DNA of 14,808 nucleotides, taken from the NCBI GenBank assembly GCA_034696485.1, contig JAQIWT010000816.1, forward strand, positions 1 to 14,808, read 5' to 3'. The translations under genes and the position numbers were made by a program. Positions within the stretch are counted from its first letter, which is position 1, and each line of letters starts with the position of its first letter. This document shows positions 8,442 to 14,808 of this stretch, piece after piece. This DNA comes from Isohypsibius dastychi. Its lineage: Eukaryota; Tardigrada; Eutardigrada; Parachela; Isohypsibiidae. A model generated the notes under the pieces. It had not been told where the DNA came from. It searched no databases and worked only from the letters and a program-made list of their open reading frames with translations.

Positions 8442-9934
8442 TCAATGTTCAGAGACTTCGTTTTGTCGCCGACATATAGGATTAGAATAAGGGATGTCAG
8501 AAGCCAATAAATCACGCAAATCTCGCCACGATGATCCATCGCTTCCAACAGTTCTCCGCACAGTATCCCGCACTTGTCGCGCTTTAATCCCACAGCTGTC
8601 GTCCGACCCATTTTCCCACCCAGCTACCTTCGAAATAATCTCCACAATCTCCTTCGCCGGGACGATTTTTCCTCTTATCCCAGAACCTTCAACCATTTCC
8701 CCCATTCCTAAGCTGACAACCCGATCGCCGTTGACATAATGATCAGCCCCCAGCGGCCATAAGACGACCGGTACACCGCCATTAAACGCTTCCAACACAC
8801 TGTTCCATCCACAATGACTGACAAAAACTGCCGTGACTTCATGTTCGAGAACCAGTCGTTGCGGGACCCACGGTGAAATAAGCACTTTTGATGAACTGCC
8901 CTTCTGAAGCTCCTCCGGTAGAAATTGAAGTTTCCGATCGGGAAGCGACCAGATCGCAGGCCGGTCAAGTTCAATCAACGCCTTGCCCACTTCTCTGATT
9001 TGTTCCGGTTTGAGCACGAACATGGAACCAAAAGAGATGTACACGACAGATCTTGCGTTCTGTTCACCAAGGAACTCGATGACCTTTCCATCCCTCTCCA
9101 AATTCACCAGATATCGACCAAGTAGGGGTCCAACAATCCACAACGGCACATTCTTCGCCATTTCGGACTCCGTTAGGTTTTTGATGATTGCAGGGTTTTC
9201 CAATTCGCGAATGTCATTGATGATGATACCAGCGCAAAGTGGTAATGTCCGTTTAACGCTTAGATACATCTGCTTCATTACGAGGGGAAGTTCCAGGTCA
9301 AGCTCGGTAGTTCCTTTTTTCAAGCGGATCATAGGCGGACCATTCATATCTTGAACGACGGTTGTTTCTTCGTTGATTTGGAGAATGATTGGTAAAGTCA
9401 TCGCTAGAAAGAGGTTAGCGGTTGTGACAGAACTGAAATTGGCACGGACATTATTCGAACCAAAGGGATCCCCAAATACATACTTGTTGAAGTTGAGTGA
9501 AATTGGAACAACCCGACTCCGCGTTTCAGACAAACAGATGCGGGGCCAGCAACGAATCCATCAGTTATGACAAAATCGACAGGCTCTAAGAATACACCTT
9601 CACCTTTTTCATTCCTGACAGGCATACTCTCAACCAGGTTCCCAATCCCATGACAAACTTTCAAAAAGATCATCCGCTTTTTCTGTTGGGCTTGCGGATC
9701 TTCGATATCAAAATCTTCGGCGCCATCTTGGATTCCGTGGAAGGTCAAGTAAATGTTGTCTTCATCCTCGGCAGAAATGATCCCACGATGCCGCATCTGC
9801 TCAACTCTCAAATCTGAAACCGCAAATGTAACTGTGTGGAATGCGGATAATTTGCGAGCGAGTTCGAGGAGTGGGATAATGTGGCCAAAACCTGGCATGC
9901 TAAGAAGGAGCAGATGGTTCCGTGACGAGGTCAT
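8442..9934 (-). CDS. family-1 UDP-glycosyltransferase, soluble plant/bacterial-like type
   Basis: It transfers a sugar from a UDP-sugar to a small acceptor, probably in the cytosol. Exon 1 (9934-9484) and exon 2 (9403-8442) flank an 80-nt intron (donor GTATGT at 9483, acceptor TTTCTAG at 9404). The splice restores one frame, giving 470 residues, a normal GT1 length. The N-terminus carries the GT-B start PGFGHIIPLLELA with the expected catalytic His18. VDFVITD (Asp125) provides the likely His-activating acid region. The PSPG sugar-donor box spans about residues 329-372, with WVPQ, HCGWNS and GGVP, and ends in DH rather than DQ. There is no signal peptide and no C-terminal membrane helix, unlike typical animal UGTs of the endoplasmic reticulum. 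The ATG is the first in frame. The gene appears intact. The acceptor is unknown; xenobiotic or secondary-metabolite glycosylation is a family-level guess. Confidence 0.9.
9404..9483 (-). other. 80-nt intron of the glycosyltransferase gene
   Basis: The donor is GTATGT and the acceptor TTTCTAG. A stronger-looking acceptor (AATTTCAG) lies 29 nt upstream and would give a 51-nt intron, but that splice keeps the upstream frame and reaches a TAG at once. Only the 80-nt intron joins the two halves of the enzyme (length 2 modulo 3, as needed). Both halves stay partly open through the intron, so the locus looks like two overlapping frames. Confidence 0.8.
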
Positions 9935-10847
9935 TTTTCAGCAGAATACTTGAATTCGAATGGTCTATATGAAATGTGGGGTTATGGGGGTCTGAGTATA
10001 ACGAAGTACATAAACCGGATTTCTGTACGAAAAGAGTATGCACGTCTATTGCTGTCCTATCTTTGTCACTTTAGTCGGACAGCACCTTGAAAATTAACGT
10101 TGTCTCTCAAAGTGCTGTTCGATTACTGTACCATGGTAGGTAATCTTTTTATGAGCAAATGTGATGAGGTTTGTCATTCTGACGTCTGTCTTGCAATTTC
10201 GGAAGCGCCGTCAGCTGGTGGTGAGGCAACTCGATTTCTGAATCGCTGGGGGCGACCGTCGCTTCTCCAGATTACAGCTAGTAGCTTGTTTTATTTCTTG
10301 CCTCTCTGGGCATTTCCTTGTCATGATTGTTGAATCCGATTCTTCTTCGATTCCTGTTTGTGAATATTGAGCTTCACTTGGGTGTAATGCAGTTCCGCGC
10401 CATGACTTTTCGTAGGCCACCTTCAGTAGTTAGAATTTTAGTCAGTATTCGTCGTAGTAGAACTTTCGTTGCAATACTTCTCGCAGTCAAGAGAACTCGT
10501 TGGTTGCTAACGTCGTTTGGTAGATTGAGGTTTCGTGGTTATGGTGTTTCGGGATTATACTGTCCTCAACAGTCTATCGCCTACTCGTGAATTGTCTGGA
10601 GTGCTTTGGGTTTTTATTACGAAGTGTTTCACAATCAAAACTTTTTACCGGGAGCTCTTGGTACCATGAATTGTCTATTACTGAGATATTGCTGACTGCG
10701 AATAATTATTAATACGGAAGGTTTCTACAGCGAGAGCTCTTGGCGACGAAAAATCGAGACTACGAGAAACTTACCTACGAGAGTCGAGGGCGCCGGGCGA
10801 TTCTTTATCCAGGTTTTTGAAGAGTCATGAGGTTCGGGATTCTCTCA
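9935..10847. other. intergenic between glycosyltransferase and aminopeptidase remnant
   Basis: It should contain the glycosyltransferase promoter next to 9934 (minus strand), though no clear TATA box is visible. It may also contain earlier, unrecognisable exons of the aminopeptidase remnant. I saw no zinc-binding HEXXH or GAMEN motif in any frame, so the catalytic half is absent. The word gagctcttgg occurs twice, at about 10651 and 10733, and tgaattgtct at about 10588 and 10667, a hint of a decayed internal repeat. Confidence 0.45.
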
Positions 10848-11620
10848 ATGCATGACTGCTGCAAAAGAGATTTTTGCCCAACTGAGGACCAAGAACCAAA
10901 GGTATGGATCGTTTTCACCCACGTTGTTTATAAACTCCTTCCTGTTTTAATACATTCTTCACGTTCCCTCATAGCGTTCCTGTTGATATTCGGAAGGCAG
11001 TTTATCGGAATGCAATTCGATACGGTGATGAAGATGACTGGGAGTTCTTTCGGCAACGATATCAGACTATCCAAGTCGCATCTGAAAATAATCTTGTTCT
11101 GGGTGCACTGACCAGCACTCGGGATATATGGCTGATCGAGAGGTACGTTTTCGCCATTTCCAGTTTCCGCGATTAATGAGTGACCTTGTCTTTAGACTGA
11201 TTTGGTTTTCGTTGGACTCGAAACTGATTCGTCCAAGTGATACAGTGACTGTTTGGATCTCCCTCTCACTCAACTATTATGCTCGACAAAGTATATGGAA
11301 AGCGATTCGATATAACTGGGACTTGTTGACTCAACGGTAGTTCGTACTTCCTGTTCATGTTTTGGTAATGTTTTCTGTTTTTATATATTTGTTTTGTTGG
11401 TTAGGTATGGTGATGATACGGAGATTGCATCGCTTTCTATGGCCCTACATTGAATGACTTCAGAAAAAGGCCTGAAAGATTTGAAGATGTTTTTCGAACC
11501 GGATCGGAATCTGGGGTCGGGAAGATGGCTTGCGAATAAACAGTGGAAACCGTCCAGATGAGACGCGAGTTCCTGCAAATTGCTGCGAATGGCATCACTA
11601 CTTGGCTAAATCAGAATTGA
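10848..11620 (+). pseudogene. M1 aminopeptidase (aminopeptidase N-like) C-terminal pseudogene, copy A
   Basis: Four exons encode the ERAP1_C-like helical domain of a zinc M1 aminopeptidase: about 10848-10901, 10975-11142, 11196-11336 and 11405-11620. They are separated by GT-AG introns of 73, 53 and 68 nt with consistent phases. Diagnostic blocks are VDIRKAVYRNAIRYGDEDDW, STRDIWLIER and LDSKLIRPSDTV, with a normal C-terminus ending in TWLNQN and stop. Lesions are a TGA at 11451-11453 (where the family often has Arg, so a CGA to TGA change is plausible) and a one-base frameshift at about 11541-11546. Just before the first exon a stop and a frame change (about 10827-10850) also break the expected sequence. 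The catalytic domain with HEXXH is missing. Retained introns rule out a processed copy. It is a duplicated, decaying fragment unless the sequence has errors. Confidence 0.85.
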
Positions 11621-11703
11621 GGTTCTGTTTCTTTTCGTTGCATCTTCCTCTCGTTTAAGAAGTCCCTTGTGTTTCACGAAAAAATGTATCGCGTCGAACG
11701 ACA

Positions 11704-11709
11704 AATAAA
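11704..11709 (+). promoter_or_regulatory. polyadenylation signal AATAAA
   Basis: AATAAA lies about 85 nt downstream of the terminal stop of aminopeptidase copy A and is followed by a T-rich stretch. It fits a relic 3' end of that gene. Confidence 0.55.
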
Positions 11710-12050
11710 ATTTTATTTTTTTGAAATTGTTTATCCAGATAGTTTGACAGACATAATTTTAAAGCGTTCCCAAAATCTGATCCATGCAAGGAATCGGGCA
11801 GACAAGAGTGATATTAGAAGCAAGTGGACATTGGTTCGCTTAATGACTCATGAGGGGGAGGGGCTTGCGGAACACCAGAATAGCTGACGTCACATAATTA
11901 CAGTAGAGTATGCGGCAGGACGCTTGTTGTTTACGTCAGCCAGTACTCGCAAAGTCACTTTTGTTCTTTCGGAATTCTCTCAATCTCCTTTTGCTTTTCT
12001 GCTTTGATTTCGTACTCGTAGCTTTGCTCGTCTCCTTTCCCACAACAGTG
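11710..12050 (+). promoter_or_regulatory. upstream region of the MATH-BTB gene with CRE-like sites
   Basis: A perfect palindromic cAMP-response element TGACGTCA lies at 11885-11892 and an ACGTCA half-site at 11933-11938. Both are within 170 bases of the chosen start codon. A pyrimidine-rich tract ending CCCACAACAG at 12048, two bases before the ATG, looks like a 3' splice site, so the gene probably has a 5' untranslated exon further upstream. CRE sites bind CREB/ATF-type bZIP factors in animals; use here is inferred. Confidence 0.45.
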
Positions 12051-13196
12051 ATGTCTCTAGAAGTAAACTGCGCTGTGTTTGAAGATGAGACGCAGGACGA
12101 CTTTTGCAGAAGTTCGATTGATTTGGTTCTGCAGAATTTCTCGAAAAGAAAATGTGCAACCTATGCCTTTTATGCTTATGGCGACCACCAGGATCTTCGA
12201 ATGGTAGGACAAGCATCTCGTTGGAAGCTCCATGTTCACACCTTGCAGGTCAAGAAACAAGATGCTACGAAGACCAATTTTCTTGGCTGCTTCTTGTCTC
12301 TGGAGAGTTTATCTGATGTCGAAGCTGAATGCATTTACACTTTCGGGTATGTCTTCTGTTGTTGCACTCATACAGTACTCCATCTCACTTTACAGCTTTG
12401 TAGAGTACGTAGTCCTGCTGGTGATTCTTTGGAAGAGAGGGAGATGGATACTTTCACTTTCGTTAAACGTACTGAAGAAGGAAGTCCATGCAAGGGATTA
12501 TTGTATGCTTTTTCTCACGAAGAGATCGAAAAGAGTATGCTTTTCGACGACAATTTGCATATCCACGTCGATATTCGCTACAAAATTATCGCAGCAAAGC
12601 CCTCGACTCCGTCTGTCATCTTTCTCAACTTGCTCCAAAAGCAGGACAGCCTGGAATCTGGTGATTTTCTCCTCATCTCTTCGGATTCCAAAGAATTTCG
12701 AGCTCACAAATTCATCCTTTCCATGCATAGCACCGTTTTTGCGGCCATGTTCAAGCATCCGCTCAAGGAAAATGCGACCGGAAGTTGTGTCATCGAGGAT
12801 TTGGATGGAGAAACCATCAGCGCGATGATGAGTTATATGTATGGGAAAAATGAATGGAATCCGGAATTGGCTGAGAAGTTAGTCGTGGCTGCAAACAAGT
12901 ACAAGATTGATCCGTTGGAGAAAGCCTGTGTCAAAGAGTTGCTGAAAAAGCTGAACGCGGACAACGTCTTGAGCTTTTTAAGCATGGCTGACGAACGTAA
13001 TCTAGAGTTACTTGAGATCGAATCCCTGGATTTCATCGCAGAAAATGTCACGGAAGTATTTGCATCTGGTGGACTGATGCAGTTGCATGAAATTGGATCC
13101 GTGGAGATTTTGGGGAAGATTCAGGAACGCCTCAAGAAGAAGCAGCTGGGAGATCAGATGCTGTTCTTTGCCGCTCACATGGATATTTTTGATTGA
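12051..13196 (+). CDS. MATH-BTB (SPOP-like) Cullin-3 adaptor
   Basis: It probably acts as a substrate adaptor of a Cullin-3 ubiquitin ligase. Starting at the ATG at 12051 and removing one 57-nt intron gives 362 residues, close to SPOP length. The order is a diverged MATH substrate-binding domain (about residues 12-163), a BTB domain (about 184-283; motifs SGDF, FRAHKFILSMHS, VFAAMFKHPLKE, VIEDLD) and a BACK-like helical tail (about 284-355; LNADNVLSFLSMADERN). The frame is also open upstream to 11910. That extension reads as a hydrophobic leader across a likely splice acceptor at 12048, so I take 12051 as the start. The SPOP-type C-terminal nuclear signal is not obvious. The MATH part is poorly conserved, as expected in families that diversify substrate choice. 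The gene appears intact. Confidence 0.88.
   Translation: MSLEVNCAVFEDETQDDFCRSSIDLVLQNFSKRKCATYAFYAYGDHQDLRMVGQASRWKLHVHTLQVKKQDATKTNFLGCFLSLESLSDVEAECIYTFGYVFCCCTHTVLHLTLQLCRVRSPAGDSLEEREMDTFTFVKRTEEGSPCKGLLYAFSHEEIEKSMLFDDNLHIHVDIRYKIIAAKPSTPSVIFLNLLQKQDSLESGDFLLISSDSKEFRAHKFILSMHSTVFAAMFKHPLKENATGSCVIEDLDGETISAMMSYMYGKNEWNPELAEKLVVAANKYKIDPLEKACVKELLKKLNADNVLSFLSMADERNLELLEIESLDFIAENVTEVFASGGLMQLHEIGSVEILGKIQERLKKKQLGDQMLFFAAHMDIFD
12347..12403 (+). other. 57-nt intron in the MATH-BTB gene
   Basis: The donor is GTATGT and the acceptor TTTGTAG. It is a multiple of three with no stop, so unspliced RNA stays open and would add a Cys-rich hydrophobic segment foreign to MATH domains. The nearer, better acceptor (TTTACAG at 12395) would shift the frame out of the MATH-BTB protein. 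A 66-nt alternative ending at 12412 is also in phase. Confidence 0.65.
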
Positions 13197-13539
13197 TGAG
13201 TATATGTTCCGCGAAGGTCTTCCTTTCTTTTCAGCGATACAGCTGTGGTCTTCCTAATAGCTTGACTCGTTTCTCCTGCTTTTGAATATATCGAGACGAT
13301 CTGATCTGGTATGAGTGGGGGTTATCATTCACGAGGCGATTGCGATGTTCTCGTCAGTCATCGTTGTCAAGATGAATGTGCTACGTTCTTGTAGTATGTA
13401 CAGAAACAACTGAAAATTCAAAATCGGTTTAAACCGAGAATCTTTCAATTCTGGAAAGGTCACCATTTTCTTGTCAGTTTCCAGCCTTTGCCGGTATTCA
13501 CCCAAAATAGTAATATAAGTGCGATCAGTGCCTACCGCA
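13197..13539. other. no recognisable gene
   Basis: This is the 3' flank of the MATH-BTB gene. No AATAAA was seen; GAATATAT near 13285 is a weak substitute. A minus-strand open frame (13559-13329) reads smoothly but matches nothing I know, and its upper part is antisense to the second aminopeptidase remnant, so I do not call it a gene. Confidence 0.4.
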
Positions 13540-13840
13540 AGGTGAAAAGAGTAAGGCAATGGTGCGATTCGATATGGTGACGAGAAGTTCTTGTAGAGGA
13601 GATATCATACCACCAACTCGCATCGAAAAATGTCTCGTACCTGGTGCTCTGCGACGCGAGTCTGCGCAGCACTCGGGATTAGCGGCGAAACATTTTAACA
13701 ACACGTGTACTCGGTATATGCCGTCAAGAAGTGACATTTCGGATAACGTTGGACTCGATAATGTTTCGTCTCACCCGGCCCGACATACGTCATTTTTCTC
13801 TGACTGTTGATATAAGGGAGCTTCTTGACCTCCCGGAGCC
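13540..13840 (+). pseudogene. M1 aminopeptidase C-terminal fragment, copy B (highly decayed)
   Basis: Landmark words from copy A recur in the same order and orientation. The word gcgattcgatatggtga at 13564-13580 matches 11012-11028 (15 of 17). The word agcactcgggat at 13668-13679 matches 11114-11125 exactly, and cgttggactcga at 13747-13758 matches 11210-11221 exactly. Spacings are alike (about 104 and 80 against 102 and 97 nt). Translation gives broken equivalents of the AIRYGDE, ASENN..LVL, STRD and LDS..R motifs, spread over frames with stops including TAG at 13680-13682. It is more degraded than copy A and appears to lack part of the exon around the NYYARQSIW segment. It is a second partial copy of the same gene end. 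Confidence 0.65.
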
Positions 13841-14557
13841 ACCTCAAATTCCGGATCGGTTCAAATGCAAGAAGTTAATCAAGAGTTCTTCTTGATGACC
13901 TTTAAGGAAAAGCGCTGATCGTTCAACCTATCAGTCGTGTCGGTGATTGGAATAGTCCTGCAGATTCCGTGGTTCATCCAACAAGCTTTTTATGTTCCTG
14001 AAGAGTCCGCGTTCTTTTTGGCGAACTCAGTGTCAGATTCCCCACTTCACCTCGCGGTGCGTGATTGGTTTGCATGATCGAGACAATGTTTTTAATATCG
14101 ACTTGGCATTTTGCAGCGATCGGTAACTTACTCACGTGGGCGGCGGAATTACCAGGCTGTGGGGGCTTTTTGAGTTTAGGAATTGATCTTGTCTGTTTAT
14201 GAACCGTGTGATTATACCGTCCACATGAGCTGCGGAAATATTCGATGTTATTTGAAACGCACCGTGTTGATGGGCAATTGTCCAGAAAACGCTCTGAACA
14301 GCAAGGCGATTTCGGGAATGTACGAAGTGCATTCTGACGCCACTGGAGTAAATCGAATGGCGTACGAACAATAACCTAATCTGGACCCTTGGACACCAGG
14401 ACCGCCATATGCGCATTGGCCCTTCTCACACCAGCTCGTCTCGTTCTTCCTAAAATGTTTATTGTATATCCTTTCCTTTGCTTCTTATTCCCCACACAGT
14501 TCATCGTACTTCCATCTACGAGATACTATTTTGTACGGAGTATTCCCACCGAACGCA
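13841..14557. other. unassigned open frames and 5' flank of the CID gene
   Basis: Two plus-strand frames look coding-like. One is open from 13956 to 14123, ending at a donor-like CG/GTAACT. The other is open from 14180, just after an acceptor-like GTTTAG, to a TAA at 14372-14374. It has four cysteines in its first half. The two are not joined in a consistent phase by the obvious sites. I recognise neither. They may be further gene debris continuing the copy B duplication. A pyrimidine-rich tract ending CCCACACAG near 14500 could be an acceptor for a 5' exon of the gene starting at 14558. Confidence 0.35.
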
Positions 14558-14808
14558 ATGTCATCAGCGGCTTCTCCTCGTAAGCCTTCATCATCGACGA
14601 ACGATGAGGAAATCGAACCGTTTGATGAGAAAACTTCTCGAATGAAGTTGAGGAAAGTTGGCCGCACAAGTGATCAAATTAAGCGGACTGCCGCTTGGAT
14701 ATTTCATCATCGGAATTATCTGTCAACATTCGTTCGAATATGGCTGTCGGAGTTCAAGAAAGGTACACAAACCATCGTTGTTTGAATTTAAATGTTGAAT
14801 TGGGGTTT
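14558..14808 (+). CDS. RPRD-like protein with CID domain, first coding exon (partial)
   Basis: The ATG at 14558 opens a 68-codon exon ending at a donor (AAAG/GTACAC, exon end 14762). A Ser/acid-rich leader of about 30 residues is followed by the first helices of a CTD-interacting domain: a leucine/lysine helix, then AAWIFHHRNYLSTFVRIW and EFKK. The HHR motif after an aliphatic-rich helix, followed by a W-x-x-E-(F/L)-(K/R)-K helix, is the pattern of RPRD1/RPRD2 and Rtt103. These proteins bind the phosphorylated C-terminal domain of RNA polymerase II during transcription termination. The gene continues beyond the right edge, so its length cannot be judged. SCAF4/8- or PCF11-type CIDs are alternatives. 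Confidence 0.65.

Noticed and set aside
8983-9354. 123-residue plus-strand frame
   Set aside because: It is the antisense shadow of the glycosyltransferase second exon.
9404-9934. Glycosyltransferase read as two overlapping separate genes or a frameshifted pseudogene
   Set aside because: An 80-nt GT-AG intron joins the two frames exactly in phase and yields a full-length GT1 enzyme.
12232-12828. 198-residue open frame inside the MATH-BTB gene
   Set aside because: It is a shadow frame of the MATH-BTB coding sequence, with no motifs of its own.
13329-13559. Minus-strand 76-residue frame as a gene
   Set aside because: Its 5' part is antisense to the second aminopeptidase remnant, it starts with TTG, and it matches no family known to me.

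Overview
This window looks like nuclear DNA from a small invertebrate animal. Its genes are split by very short GT-AG introns of about 50-80 nt. The best-supported genes are animal or general eukaryotic families: a MATH-BTB protein, a CID-domain protein, M1 aminopeptidase fragments and a family-1 glycosyltransferase. The glycosyltransferase is soluble and plant- or bacteria-like, with no signal peptide or membrane anchor. Together with the tiny introns and poly-C runs, this would fit a tardigrade-like ecdysozoan, but the species cannot be proven from the sequence.

Layout, left to right. Positions 1-1750 hold no convincing gene: an AT-rich island (about 430-970), a poly-C/poly-G hairpin (1012-1047) and a GCGAAGCG-rich patch (about 1600-1655). 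Positions about 1758-2812 are an orphan, broken Ty3/gypsy-type Gag with no pol. Positions 2869-3700 hold unassigned open frames, one with a weak resemblance to the end of a MATH domain. Positions 3703-4492 are a complete 790-bp inverted-repeat DNA transposon, non-autonomous, with 30-bp perfect terminal repeats and a TTAC duplication. On the minus strand, 5063-5714 is a spliced gene or gene remnant I cannot name. A second inverted-repeat element (433 bp, 40-bp arms) occupies 6119-6551. On the minus strand, about 6976-7720 is a four-exon unidentified gene whose three introns are all in phase.

The right half is gene-rich. A two-exon UDP-glycosyltransferase lies on the minus strand (8442-9934). 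A C-terminal aminopeptidase pseudogene (10848-11620) keeps its introns but has stops and a frameshift. A SPOP-like MATH-BTB gene (12051-13196) has one 57-nt intron. Between about 13540 and 13840 there is a second, more decayed copy of the same aminopeptidase exons in the same orientation. The first exon of an RPRD-like CID gene starts at 14558 and runs off the right edge.

There is no operon-like logic. The genes are independent eukaryotic units in a region rich in dead genes and transposon debris. The two aminopeptidase remnants flanking the intact MATH-BTB gene suggest a local segmental duplication. I found no CRISPR array, rRNA or tRNA gene. The least expected items are the unnamed multi-exon minus-strand genes and the plant-style glycosyltransferase.
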